64,000 bases of DNA, taken from Ruegeria sp. THAF33 (lineage in GTDB: Bacteria > Pseudomonadota > Alphaproteobacteria > Rhodobacterales > Rhodobacteraceae). Below are positions 37,432 to 45,730 of the stretch, piece after piece. The stretch is from the NCBI RefSeq assembly GCF_009363615.1, contig NZ_CP045384.1:2912501-2976500 (forward strand). Reading direction: 5' to 3'. The position numbers were made by a program, and so were the translations under genes. Positions within the stretch are counted from its first letter, which is position 1; the number at the start of each line of letters is the position of its first letter. The notes beneath the pieces are model-generated. The model was given only the letters and a program-made list of their open reading frames with translations. It did not search any database and was not told the DNA's origin.

Positions 37432-38526
37432 TCAACGCTTGTAATTCTGTTTGACGAAGGGCAGCGCCACGATCTGCGCCGGTTGCGCCTTGCCCCGGAT
37501 GATCAGGTTCACCTTCTCGCCCGGCGCGCCATGGCCCGCGGACACATAGCCCATCGCGATCGGGCCACCCACCGTCGGGCCAAAGCTGCCCGAGGTGATC
37601 TGACCGATGCTGTTGCCCTCAAGGCATTGCACTTCCACGCCCTGACGCGCCGGCGCGCGGCCGTCGGGCTTGATGCCCACCAGCTTGCGCGATGCGCCCT
37701 CGGCCAGTTCGCGCTGGATACGCTCCGCACCCGGAAAACCACCTTCTTCCTTGCGGCGCTTCTGGATCGCCCAGGCCAACGAGGCCTCAATCGGCGAGGT
37801 GCTCTGGTCGATGTCATTGCCATAAAGGCACAGCCCCGCCTCAAGCCGCAGGCTGTCGCGCGCGCCCAGACCGGCGGCCTCGCAATCCTCATGCGCCAGG
37901 AAGGCCTGTGTGATCTCGATCGCCTTGTCCTCGGGGATCGAGATCTCGTACCCGTCCTCGCCGGTATAGCCCAGCCGCGAGATGCGGCACTCGACACCGT
38001 TGATATCGGCCACGGTGGTTTCCATGAACTTCAGGTCGCGGGCGGCAGGGCAGAGTTCCCCCACCACGTTTTCCGCCGCAGGACCTTGGACCGCAACCAG
38101 CGCACGGTCGAAGATCTCGGTCACGTCGACGCCGTCAAGGTTCGCTTTCATATGCGGAATGTCCTGATGGCGCAGCGCCGCGTTCACCACCACAAAATAG
38201 TGATCCCCCGCATTCGACACGATCAGATCATCCATGATCCCGCCTTCGGCATTGGTGAAGAACCCGTAACGCGCCTTGCCTTCCTTCAGCGTCGCATAGG
38301 CCTGCGGGCACAAAGCTTCCAGCTTCTCACCCACATTCTCACCGCGCAGGATCACCTGACCCATGTGAGACACATCAAACACCGCCGCCTTCTCCCGGCA
38401 CTGCTTATGCTCCCCCATGATCCCCAAAGGATACTGAACAGGCATCTCCCAACCCGCAAAATCAACCATCTTGCCGCCAAGCTCGACGTGAAGGTCATAC
38501 AACGGCGTGCGCTTCGGTGTGGTCAT
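37432..38526 (-). CDS. gcvT: Aminomethyltransferase (T-protein)
   Basis: Transfers the methylene group from aminomethyl-lipoyl GcvH to tetrahydrofolate, releasing ammonia. 364 residues. Family blocks: VDFAGWEMPVQYPLGI, FDVSHMGQV near the start, and SRLGYTGEDGYEIS, with ARDSLRLEAGLCLYGNDI downstream. First gene of gcvT-gcvH-gcvP. No glycine riboswitch is recognised in its leader; two palindromes (38614-38627 and 38674-38685) are candidates for protein-based control. Confidence 0.97.
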   Translation of the reverse strand: MTTPKRTPLYDLHVELGGKMVDFAGWEMPVQYPLGIMGEHKQCREKAAVFDVSHMGQVILRGENVGEKLEALCPQAYATLKEGKARYGFFTNAEGGIMDDLIVSNAGDHYFVVVNAALRHQDIPHMKANLDGVDVTEIFDRALVAVQGPAAENVVGELCPAARDLKFMETTVADINGVECRISRLGYTGEDGYEISIPEDKAIEITQAFLAHEDCEAAGLGARDSLRLEAGLCLYGNDIDQSTSPIEASLAWAIQKRRKEEGGFPGAERIQRELAEGASRKLVGIKPDGRAPARQGVEVQCLEGNSIGQITSGSFGPTVGGPIAMGYVSAGHGAPGEKVNLIIRGKAQPAQIVALPFVKQNYKR

Positions 38527-38613
38527 GATCCGGTCAACTTCCGATTATCCAAAGGTCAAAATGCATAACCGTCAGTCTGCCCCAAGCCGCATAGAATGCA
38601 ATGATTCCACCCG

Positions 38614-38685
38614 GTTTCTAGTGAAACACCGATCCGAAGAAGAGGCGGTATACAGACGCATGCATCATGAATGTTCCTATAGGAA
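38614..38685. promoter_or_regulatory. Candidate operator pair upstream of gcvT
   Basis: TTCCTATAGGAA at 38674-38685 is a perfect 12-bp palindrome inside GTTCCTATAGGAAAC; 47 bases closer to the gene, GTTTCTAGTGAAAC (38614-38627) has the same outer arms GTTTC/GAAAC. Two related sites in a leader with no recognisable glycine riboswitch suggest a DNA-binding regulator of glycine cleavage. Confidence 0.5.
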
Positions 38686-38717
38686 ACTATTTTCCGTTAG
38701 GCAACAACCCTCGTTTC

Positions 38718-38776
38718 CATCGCATGAAATCCCCGGCGCCCGACCGAATGCCGGGGGGAGGATTTCACCGTCGATG
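38718..38776. other. Long hairpin between amidohydrolase and gcvT
   Basis: Three nested arms pair: CATCG with CGATG, TGAAATCC with GGATTTCA, and CCGGC with GCCGG, giving about 18 bp with small bulges around a 12-base loop. It has no T-run on either side. It may be a processing or terminator element for the amidohydrolase gene, or a structured leader for gcvT. Confidence 0.55.
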
Positions 38777-38814
38777 CAACACCTTCTTCGGGATTTTTCG
38801 TTGCAAAGTGGCGT

Positions 38815-40002
38815 TTAGACAGAGAGAGACCGTACGGCACGCACTAGAGTTTCTAGCCCCGCAATCAAATCGACCTCTGCCGTATCTTCTGCAAAATCAT
38901 GGCTGATTCCGTCGATCGAGGGCGTGAACAACATCGCGACCGGCATCAGGCGAGACACGTTGGTGGCATCGTGCAAGGCCCCCGAGGGCATTCTGCGCCA
39001 CCGACCCGGTGCGACCTGTTCCGCACCGCGTTCAAGAGCGCGGCGCAAGGTCGGATCCATGGCAACGGGATCCAGCCCAAGCATGGGGCCGTAATCCAAA
39101 CTCATCCCCAGTTGCTCAGCGGTTTCTTGTGCTGTCGCCCGGATGATCTCCTCCATCCGGGCCAAACGGTCTACATCAGCATCGCGCCATTGCATCGAGA
39201 ACCGAGCCCGCCCCGGCACGATGGACGAAGCGTTTGGATGCAGGTTGACCCGCCCGATGGTCCAGACCGTCTGCGGTGTGACGACATTGCGAAACCTCTC
39301 ATTGAGCCGGGTGTTGAACAGGGACAGGGCCTGAAATGCGTCGCGGCGCAGGTGCATGGGGGTGGTGCCGGCGTGGTTCTGCTGACCTTCGAAGGTGATC
39401 GACATATCGCGGATGCCAACGATATCCGTGACAACTCCGATCTGATCTCCGGACGCGTCCAGAGAGGGGCCCTGTTCGATATGCATCTCTATGAAGCCAT
39501 CGAAACGGGACGGGTCCACGAAGCCCTGGGACAAGTCTGCCATGGAGGATCGGGCCTGGCCAAAGCTGACTCCGGCCCCATCGGTCAACACATCGGCTTT
39601 TTCCAGAGACAACCCGCCCGACCAGACAGCAGAACCTGTGGTCACGCCAAACCGCCCCTCTTCGTCCTGAAAGCTGACAACTGAAATGGGACGGTCGACG
39701 GAACGTGCGACTTCCAGCGCGGCAATGACGCCCAGGGCACCGTCCAGCCAGCCGCCTTCGGGCTGACTGTCGGAATGTGATCCCATCAGCAGCGAAGGAC
39801 CGGACGCCAATCCGAACAGGTTTCCCACCGGGTCAAACTGCGGGGTCAGGCCCGCTTCGCACATACGTCCGGCAAGCCACTGGCGCGCAGCGATATCCAC
39901 GTCGGAATAGGCAGGGCGGACAACCCCCTTGCCCACTCCCGCGGCACCGAATTCACGTAACTTATGCAGGTCGGTCAGAAAACGCGTGTGATCGACGGTC
40001 AT
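38815..40002 (-). CDS. M20-family Zn-dependent amidohydrolase (hydantoinase/carbamoylase type)
   Basis: 395-residue protein of the allantoate amidohydrolase / N-carbamoyl-L-amino-acid hydrolase group. Metal ligands are in [19 protein letters not shown] (H, D), FQDEEGRFG (catalytic E and ligand E), [13 protein letters not shown] (H) and GISHDF near the C terminus; the dimerisation domain carries [11 protein letters not shown]. Substrate could be a carbamoyl amino acid, allantoate or an N-acyl compound; the neighbourhood does not decide. It is alone, with a terminator-like hairpin downstream. Confidence 0.85.
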   Translation of the reverse strand: MTVDHTRFLTDLHKLREFGAAGVGKGVVRPAYSDVDIAARQWLAGRMCEAGLTPQFDPVGNLFGLASGPSLLMGSHSDSQPEGGWLDGALGVIAALEVARSVDRPISVVSFQDEEGRFGVTTGSAVWSGGLSLEKADVLTDGAGVSFGQARSSMADLSQGFVDPSRFDGFIEMHIEQGPSLDASGDQIGVVTDIVGIRDMSITFEGQQNHAGTTPMHLRRDAFQALSLFNTRLNERFRNVVTPQTVWTIGRVNLHPNASSIVPGRARFSMQWRDADVDRLARMEEIIRATAQETAEQLGMSLDYGPMLGLDPVAMDPTLRRALERGAEQVAPGRWRRMPSGALHDATNVSRLMPVAMLFTPSIDGISHDFAEDTAEVDLIAGLETLVRAVRSLSV

Positions 40003-40082
40003 AAACCCCTCCGAAGGTTTGTTCGAGGCGAACCATAGCCAGAAACAGAAAAGGAGCGAGGTTTTTTTTGACAGGCGTGAAA

Positions 40083-40102
40083 CCCCTCTGGCACCAGAGG
40101 GG
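40083..40102. repeat. Perfect inverted repeat upstream of histidine-phosphatase gene
   Basis: CCCCTCTGG and CCAGAGGGG form 9-bp arms with only two bases between, flanked by AA on both sides, 36 bases before the start codon. It could be an operator or a tight hairpin in the 5' leader. An eight-T run lies about 20 bases upstream. Confidence 0.6.
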
Positions 40103-40138
40103 AACCTGCCCTAAGACTTCGGCGCAAGAGGGACCGAC

Positions 40139-40789
40139 ATGTCACATATCACATTGGTGCGTCACGGGCAGGCAAACACAACGGCACGGGACGAGGCAAG
40201 CTATGACAGGCTCAGCGACTTGGGGCATCAGCAGGCGCGCTGGCTGGGGGCGCATCTGCGTGACACCCGCAGCCACTATGCCCGGGTCTATTGCGGCACC
40301 CTGACCCGTCACGCCGAGACGGCGGACAGCATGGGATTGCACGAGCCAATCCGTGACGCGCGACTGAACGAGATCGAGTATTTCACGCTGGCGCAACTGT
40401 TCGAGGACCAACACGGCGTCGCGATCCCCACCGACCGCGAAGGTTTCGTCGAACACCTGCCCAGAACATTTGCGGCCTGGGCCAATGGCGAAATCAAGAA
40501 CCCGCCGGAAACCTTCGAAGAATTCGAGACGCGCGTGCGCGACGCGCTGCACGAGATCGGGACCGAGGGCGGACCGGCGATCGTCGTGACCTCGGGCGGG
40601 TTGATTTCGATGGCGGTGCGGCAGGCGATGGGGTTGGATATCCCGTCAATGGCACGGGTGGCCCTTGCCATCATGAACACGTCGATGCATCGTCTGCATC
40701 CGATTGGTGCTCAGCTGAGCCCGGTTCTTTTCAATGCCGTTCCGCATCTGGAAGCCCCCGATCGGCAGTTCGCGCAGACCCACCTGTAA
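40139..40789 (+). CDS. Histidine phosphatase family protein
   Basis: 216-residue member of the phosphoglycerate-mutase-like superfamily. Catalytic histidine is in LVRHGQ at residues 6-11, with TLTRHAETAD as the second motif and TSGGLISMAV near residue 150 in place of the usual THGG, so the second catalytic histidine may be missing or displaced. Substrate unknown. First of four plus-strand genes that lead to the saccharopine dehydrogenases, so it may be part of a lysine-related operon. Confidence 0.83.
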   Translation: MSHITLVRHGQANTTARDEASYDRLSDLGHQQARWLGAHLRDTRSHYARVYCGTLTRHAETADSMGLHEPIRDARLNEIEYFTLAQLFEDQHGVAIPTDREGFVEHLPRTFAAWANGEIKNPPETFEEFETRVRDALHEIGTEGGPAIVVTSGGLISMAVRQAMGLDIPSMARVALAIMNTSMHRLHPIGAQLSPVLFNAVPHLEAPDRQFAQTHL

Positions 40790-40807
40790 CCAGATCGGAG
40801 ACGCCTG

Positions 40808-41422
40808 ATGCAGCTCTACTATGCACCCCGTACCATCTCGGTCGCTGTTGCGATCGCACTGGAAGAGGCCGGGCTGGAATACGAAGCGGTCAAGCTCGAC
40901 TTCGCCGGGGGCGAACAGACGAAACCAGCTTACAAGCAAATAAACCCAAAAGGCCGCGTTCCGGCGCTGGTGGTGGATGGCGGCATCCTGACTGAAACCG
41001 GAGCCCTGCTGGAATTCGTTTCAGCCAAGGCCCCCGAGGCCGGGCTGGTGCCGGCTGATCCGGTGATGGCTGCCCGGATGCGCGAAGTGATGTTCTACCT
41101 TGCCTCGACCATGCATGTGAACCACGCGCACAAGATGCGCGGGCACCGCTGGGCCGACAAGAAATCCAGCTGGAAAGACATGAAAGACAAGGTCGCGCAG
41201 ACGATGACCGCGTCCTGCGATTATATCTCGTCGAACGGCCTGCGTGGTCCATTTGTGCTGGGCGAGGCGTTCTCGCTGGCCGATGCCTATCTGTATGTGG
41301 TGTGCAGCTGGCTGGAAGGCGATGGCGTGGACGTTTCGGCCATTCCCAAAATCGTCGCCTTCCGTGAGGCGATGGAGGCGCGCCCTTCGGTTCAGGCAGT
41401 GCGTGTTGCCGGAATGCTCTGA
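40808..41422 (+). CDS. Glutathione S-transferase
   Basis: 204 residues. N-terminal thioredoxin fold (YYAPRTISVAVAIALEEAGLEYEAVKLDF, then RVPALVVDGGILTETGALLEFV with the cis-proline VPAL and ETGA glutathione site) and a helical C-terminal domain (LGEAFSLADAYLYVVCSWL). Lies 18 bp after the phosphatase gene and 11 bp before the first saccharopine dehydrogenase; this link is repeatedly seen in alphaproteobacteria by recollection, but its role in lysine breakdown is unclear. Confidence 0.87.
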   Translation: MQLYYAPRTISVAVAIALEEAGLEYEAVKLDFAGGEQTKPAYKQINPKGRVPALVVDGGILTETGALLEFVSAKAPEAGLVPADPVMAARMREVMFYLASTMHVNHAHKMRGHRWADKKSSWKDMKDKVAQTMTASCDYISSNGLRGPFVLGEAFSLADAYLYVVCSWLEGDGVDVSAIPKIVAFREAMEARPSVQAVRVAGML

Positions 41423-41433
41423 CAAAAGGAAAT

Positions 41434-42492
41434 ATGATGACACATCTCTGGGTCCGGGCAGAACAGCGCCCGAACGAAGAACGGGTTGGGCTGACACCGG
41501 AAGGTGCCGCGGCGCTGATCGCGGCCGGCATCCGCGTGACGGTCGAGGAAAGCCATGCCCGCGCCATTCCACTGGACGGCTACAAGGAAGCAGGCTGCGA
41601 GATCGCGCCCGAGAATTCCTGGCCCGAGGCCCCGCTGGACGCGATCATCTTCGGACTCAAGGAACTGCCCGAAGACGGTACACCCTTGCCCCACCGCCAC
41701 ATCATGTTCGGCCATGCCTTCAAGGGCCAGCATTCGGGCCGGGCTCTGCTGGAACGGTTCAAGGCGGGCGGCGGCACGCTTTATGATCTGGAATACCTCG
41801 TGGATGAGGATGGTCGCCGGGTCGCCGCATTCGGCTATTGGGCAGGCTACGCGGGCGCAGCAGTAACGCTCAAGACCTGGGCGGCGCAGCAACGGGGCGA
41901 GATCTGCGGCCCTGTCGGCGTCTATCCCGGCAAGGACGCGCTGAACGCCGAACTTCTGGCAGAATTGGACGCCACCGGCGCGCCCCGGCCCCGCGCCATC
42001 GTCATCGGAGCTTTGGGCCGTGTAGGCACCGGCGCCGCTGACTTGTGTGAGGCGATGGGCGTCGCGGTCACCAAGTGGGACATGGCCGAAACCGCCGGCG
42101 GTGGGCCTTTCCCGGAAATCCTCGACCATGACCTGTTCCTGAACTGCATCTTCGCGCGCCCCGGAACGCCTGTCTTCGTCCCGCGCGAGGCATTGACCGC
42201 CCCGCGCAAGCTGACCGCCATCGGTGACGTGGCCTGCGACCCGGACAGCGACTACAACCCGGTGCCCGTCTATGACCGCGCCACCACGTGGCAAGAACCC
42301 GCCCTGCGCGTGGCCACCGACCCCGTGATGGACGTGATGGCGATCGACAACCTGCCGTCGATGCTGCCGGTCGAAAGCTCGGAAGACTATGCCGCGCAAC
42401 TGCTGCCGTCCTTGCTGACTCTGACCGATCTGGACAGCGGTGTCTGGGGGCGGGCAGAAGCAACTTACAAAACGCATATTGAAGGACTCTGA
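41434..42492 (+). CDS. Saccharopine dehydrogenase, lysine-forming type (LYS1-like)
   Basis: 352 residues resembling NAD-dependent saccharopine dehydrogenase (L-lysine forming), related to alanine dehydrogenase: N-terminal WVRAEQRPNEERVGLTPEGAAALIAAG, then HIMFGHAFKGQHSG and GYWAGYAGAAVTLKTW, and Rossmann segment AIVIGALGRVGTGAADLCEAMG. Catalyses saccharopine to lysine plus 2-oxoglutarate, or the reverse. Next to the second saccharopine enzyme 3 bp downstream. Because DAP-pathway genes are present in the same window, a catabolic direction is more likely. Confidence 0.87.
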   Translation: MMTHLWVRAEQRPNEERVGLTPEGAAALIAAGIRVTVEESHARAIPLDGYKEAGCEIAPENSWPEAPLDAIIFGLKELPEDGTPLPHRHIMFGHAFKGQHSGRALLERFKAGGGTLYDLEYLVDEDGRRVAAFGYWAGYAGAAVTLKTWAAQQRGEICGPVGVYPGKDALNAELLAELDATGAPRPRAIVIGALGRVGTGAADLCEAMGVAVTKWDMAETAGGGPFPEILDHDLFLNCIFARPGTPVFVPREALTAPRKLTAIGDVACDPDSDYNPVPVYDRATTWQEPALRVATDPVMDVMAIDNLPSMLPVESSEDYAAQLLPSLLTLTDLDSGVWGRAEATYKTHIEGL

Positions 42493-42495
42493 ACG

Positions 42496-43638
42496 ATGAC
42501 CATTCATTGGTGTGGCACCGGCCTCTCGGCCATTCCCGGCCTGCGTCGCCTGATCGAAGGCGGCCACAAGGTCACCGTGTGGAACCGGACCGTCGACAAG
42601 GCCAGGGCCGAGGTCGGAGACCTGACCGACGACATCCGCGCCTTCGACATCGACGCGCTTGGCGCCGTACTGGAGAAGGGCGATGTAATCGTCTCGATGC
42701 TGCCGGGCGACTGGCATGTGCCGCTTGCGGACCTGGCGATTTCGAAAGGGGCCAATTTCGTCTCGTCCTCGTATATCGCGCCCGAGATGCGCGCGCTGGA
42801 TGACAAGGCGCGCGAGGCCGGTGTCGCACTGGTCAACGAGGTCGGGCTGGACCCGGGCATCGATCACCTGATGGCACATGCCCTGATCGACGACTACCGC
42901 GGCTCCGATGCGTTCGACCCGGAAAACCACCTGAGCTTCATTTCCTATTGCGGCGGCATTCCTAAGAACCCCAACCCGTTCCGCTATAAATTCAGCTGGT
43001 CGCCGCTGGGCGTGTTGAAAGCGCTGCGGTCGCCGTCGAAATCGATCCGCGATTACGCGCCGCTGGACGTTGCCCGCCCCTGGGATGCGATCAGCAGCTA
43101 CATCGCCCCGCTGCCGACACCGGAAAGCTTCGAGGTCTACCCGAACCGCGATTCGATCCCCTTCATGGCGCAGTACCATTTCGAGGATCACTGGCCGGTC
43201 AAGGAATTCGTCCGCGGCACTTTGCGTCTGAACGGCTGGGCCGATGCGTGGTCGGATGTGTTCACCGAGATCGAAACCCTGTCCGGCCCGGAAGGGGATG
43301 CGCGTCTGAAAGAGATGTCGGACCAGTTCTGGGAGGAAAACGCCTATGACGAAGGCGAGCCTGATCGTGTTGTGTTGTGCGTAGGATTGAAGGCCGAGAA
43401 AGACGGCATCGAAGTCTGGCACAAGACCTATGTCATGGATGCCTGGGGCGACGAGCGTGGCACGGCAATGGCGCGTCTGGTGTCGATTCCGGTCTCACTT
43501 GCGGTCGAGGCCGTATTGAACCGCGCCATCCCGGCCGGTGTTCACGCGGCCCCCAGCGATCCCAAGCTGGTGCAGGGATGGATGGGTGAAATCGACAAGC
43601 TGGCCCAGCATCTGCAAATCGTCGATCACACGGCCTGA
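42496..43638 (+). CDS. Saccharopine dehydrogenase/reductase, glutamate-forming type (LYS9-like)
   Basis: 380 residues of the saccharopine reductase family. Rossmann N terminus IHWCGTGLSAIPGLRRLIEGGHKVTVWNRT; conserved VNEVGLDPGIDHLMAH is the family signature, with SFISYCGGIPKNPNPFRYKFSWSP. It would convert saccharopine to glutamate and aminoadipate semialdehyde. Last gene of the operon. The normal terminator of this operon has been displaced 3.1 kb downstream by the transposon inserted 12 bp after its stop codon. Confidence 0.88.
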   Translation: MTIHWCGTGLSAIPGLRRLIEGGHKVTVWNRTVDKARAEVGDLTDDIRAFDIDALGAVLEKGDVIVSMLPGDWHVPLADLAISKGANFVSSSYIAPEMRALDDKAREAGVALVNEVGLDPGIDHLMAHALIDDYRGSDAFDPENHLSFISYCGGIPKNPNPFRYKFSWSPLGVLKALRSPSKSIRDYAPLDVARPWDAISSYIAPLPTPESFEVYPNRDSIPFMAQYHFEDHWPVKEFVRGTLRLNGWADAWSDVFTEIETLSGPEGDARLKEMSDQFWEENAYDEGEPDRVVLCVGLKAEKDGIEVWHKTYVMDAWGDERGTAMARLVSIPVSLAVEAVLNRAIPAGVHAAPSDPKLVQGWMGEIDKLAQHLQIVDHTA

Positions 43639-43642
43639 ATGC

Positions 43643-43650
43643 AAAAAAAG
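43643..43650. repeat. Left target-site duplication AAAAAAAG
   Basis: Eight bases directly outside the left end of the transposon, repeated exactly at 46747-46754. An 8-bp duplication is characteristic of IS1595-family transposition. Confidence 0.88.
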
Positions 43651-43674
43651 GGGGTCTATATACTTAACTAGCCA
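43651..43674 (+). repeat. Left terminal inverted repeat, 24 bp
   Basis: Starts GGGGTCTATATACTTAACTA and is identical to the reverse complement of 46723-46746. The stop codon of the 78-residue passenger gene lies inside it. Confidence 0.95.
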
Positions 43675-43900
43675 CCCGGTGCGCAGACGTTAGCATCCCA
43701 AATATTTCCCTAGCCGCATCAAGATTTGTGGCCTTCGCGAGAATCTCGAACTGGTTGCGCCGCTCTCTAGCGATGAAGTAACCGCGTGGCCCGCCGAGGT
43801 TATCCGCTTCTACGAATTCATCGTATGTCTGGTCATGCATTGGCGACACGTATAGCGTTGTGTCATTGTCTAGTTTTGCAACCAAAGTGATATCGTCCAT
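43664..43900 (-). CDS. Transposon passenger: orphan small protein, 78 residues
   Basis: From ATG 43900 (MDDITLVAKLDNDTTLYVSP), with a TTG extension at 43915 possible. The sequence looks like a compact folded domain (strands at the start, then FIARERRNQFEILAKATNLDAAREIFGML). No family is recognised. Its stop codon and last residues are encoded in the left inverted repeat. It is divergent from the next passenger gene with overlapping start codons, so expression may come from promoters within the neighbouring gene or across the transposon end. Confidence 0.55.
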   Translation of the reverse strand: MDDITLVAKLDNDTTLYVSPMHDQTYDEFVEADNLGGPRGYFIARERRNQFEILAKATNLDAAREIFGMLTSAHRVAS

Positions 43901-44633
43901 GATTTCAGATCCCAACTACAGGTTTAACCGTCGTCCACAGTTCTCTGTGAATCATATTTCTCAGTATCTGGCTACCTCAAACGCGACACAGAGGGGCCGA
44001 GTGATCAGGTCCGCTAAGTTCCCGAAGAAGGTCGAAGTGGCGGCTTATTCTCAAGTTCGGGACGCGCTCAAGAAGTCACTATTCAAGGCCGACTTCGGCC
44101 ATGATGATCTTGAATTTCTGGCCGACCGTATGGACGCCAAGGCCAGAACAGAAACGGGTTGGCACAAAAGTGAAGCCCTCAGATCAGCACAGGCTGTGCG
44201 GGCGTTTCAGGATACGTTCAAGCAGAAGTCATTCAAGAAATACACTCTCGCACCGGCCCCGAAGAACCTCTCGGTGAGAATAAGTGGTGTGAAATTGAAT
44301 GTCTCAATGGACGCTGCAATTACACAAGATCACAAAGGAACCACTTTCGCTGGTGGGCTGATCCTGAAATACGCATTTGGCGTTGATAGATCGTCAGTCG
44401 ATAAGGAACTGGCAAATGCCGCAGGCCTTCTTCTTTGGGCATTAGAGGGCGGCCAGATGGAACCACTGCCAAGATTGTGTATGGCAGTCGATTTGGCAGA
44501 ACATAGGGCAGTTAAGGCAAGTGCTTCCCACACAAGATTCCGTCAGGATATTTTCGACTCCTGCACCGAAATTGCGGCGCTGTGGGATGGCGTTGAGCCG
44601 CCGGATGATTACGACGGCCCAGATTGGTGTTAA
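43899..44633 (+). CDS. Transposon passenger: orphan protein of 244 residues
   Basis: From ATG 43899 (MISDPNYRFNRRPQFSVNHI); a GTG start at 43860 would add 13 residues. Basic N-terminal half with a helical region, then a beta-rich part (LSVRISGVKLNVSMDAAITQ, GGLILKYAFG) followed by a helix (KELANAAGLLLWALEGG). The strand-D-strand-K-helix order resembles the core of PD-(D/E)XK nucleases but the acidic residue expected two before the lysine is not there, so this is only a hint. Stop codon overlaps that of the convergent RhuM gene. Function unknown. Confidence 0.6.
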   Translation: MISDPNYRFNRRPQFSVNHISQYLATSNATQRGRVIRSAKFPKKVEVAAYSQVRDALKKSLFKADFGHDDLEFLADRMDAKARTETGWHKSEALRSAQAVRAFQDTFKQKSFKKYTLAPAPKNLSVRISGVKLNVSMDAAITQDHKGTTFAGGLILKYAFGVDRSSVDKELANAAGLLLWALEGGQMEPLPRLCMAVDLAEHRAVKASASHTRFRQDIFDSCTEIAALWDGVEPPDDYDGPDWC

Positions 44634-45730
44634 CCCTCTATCAGAATGTCGTCATATTCACCTGCAGCAAGCGCTTCCTCGTCATACTCGATGCCCATAG
44701 CCTCGATCTTCTTGCGTTTCTTGTAGAGCGCTAGTTCAGCCTTGGCATGCTTCTCGGCAATGCCTTTGTTGAAATTCTTCCAACCGTCAAAGACGGGGTA
44801 GTCGTTCACTTCCAGCAAGCGGTCCAGCTTGTCGTGAAGCGTGGCCATCGTCATCTTTTGTCCACGCAACGCAGACGCTTCCGCAAACAACAAGAACTGT
44901 TCTGAAAGCAGGTGGAGTCGATAAAGTTCTTCTTTGTCGAGATAGTTCTTTCCAACAACGACCTCGGCTGCTGTTGGCTCTCTGCCTTTGAATGTCTGAA
45001 CACCCATATTGTCTTCGCGATGATCGGCTCGGTCCATGATGATTTTCGCGCCCGTTTGCCCCGTCACTGCGTGATGGAACTTGTCTTGCAGGAGTGCATA
45101 GAAAGTTTTTACTTGCTGGGAGGATGGCTCATAATCGGAGGCGCTGATCTTAAAGCACTCACGAACCTTGGCATAGATTTGCTTTTCTTCGGACCGAAGG
45201 GCGCGAAGCTCTGCCGCAAGCCGATTCAGTTTCTCTGGCGACTCGCGCAAAGCACGGTCGTTTAGGACGTACCCCTCTTCGATGTATGCTTTAAGTGTCT
45301 GAGTGGCCCACTGACGAAAGCGAGTCGCAGCCCTAGAATTTACGCGATAGCCAACCGAAATTACAGTATCAAGGCTGTACACCGTTACTGGCTTTGTTGA
45401 GCCAGCAATATTGATTTTCTTGATATTGCCCTTTGCTTGAAGTTCGCCCTCATCAAAGATGTTCTTGAGGTGGGTGGAGATGTTCGGCTGTTTTGTCCCA
45501 AAGAGCTCCGCCATTTGTGCCTGCGTTGCCCAAATGGTCTCTGTGCCGGGGTCAAGTGCAAAGCTGAGTGGATCGTGGTTCCCTGGGTCGGTGTATTCCA
45601 CGAACTCAATATCGTGGATTACGCCTTCATCAGGCAGTTTGTGAACTGCTGTAGCTTTGGGTGCTACGGCGCTTAAAACCTCGTCGAAGGACGCGTCGAT
45701 AGGTTCGATAACTTCTTTCTTGTCAGCCAT
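44630..45730 (-). CDS. Transposon passenger: RhuM family protein
   Basis: 366-residue member of the RhuM family, named from a Salmonella pathogenicity-island gene with no established biochemical activity. Family blocks: IWATQAQMAELFGTKQPNIS (helix-turn-helix-like), STHLKNIFDEGEL, TVYSLDTVISVGYRVNS and ATRFRQWATQTLKAYIEEGYVLND. Its ATG overlaps the transposase stop (ATGGCTGA), so it should be translated with the transposase. RhuM-like genes often travel on mobile elements; a DNA-binding or toxin-related role has been guessed, not shown. Confidence 0.88.
   Translation of the reverse strand: MADKKEVIEPIDASFDEVLSAVAPKATAVHKLPDEGVIHDIEFVEYTDPGNHDPLSFALDPGTETIWATQAQMAELFGTKQPNISTHLKNIFDEGELQAKGNIKKINIAGSTKPVTVYSLDTVISVGYRVNSRAATRFRQWATQTLKAYIEEGYVLNDRALRESPEKLNRLAAELRALRSEEKQIYAKVRECFKISASDYEPSSQQVKTFYALLQDKFHHAVTGQTGAKIIMDRADHREDNMGVQTFKGREPTAAEVVVGKNYLDKEELYRLHLLSEQFLLFAEASALRGQKMTMATLHDKLDRLLEVNDYPVFDGWKNFNKGIAEKHAKAELALYKKRKKIEAMGIEYDEEALAAGEYDDILIEG

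Noticed and set aside
38527..38815. Glycine riboswitch before gcvT
   Set aside because: The conserved core of the glycine aptamer was not found on the minus strand; protein-type palindromes are seen instead.
41392..43422. 676-residue minus-strand open frame opposite the saccharopine dehydrogenase genes
   Set aside because: Long antisense frame produced by GC-rich third positions of the two real genes; no signature motifs, no ribosome site.
43642..43649. CAAAAAAA as the target-site duplication of the transposon
   Set aside because: It also repeats on both sides but would leave inverted repeats of unequal G-runs; AAAAAAAG gives perfect symmetric ends.
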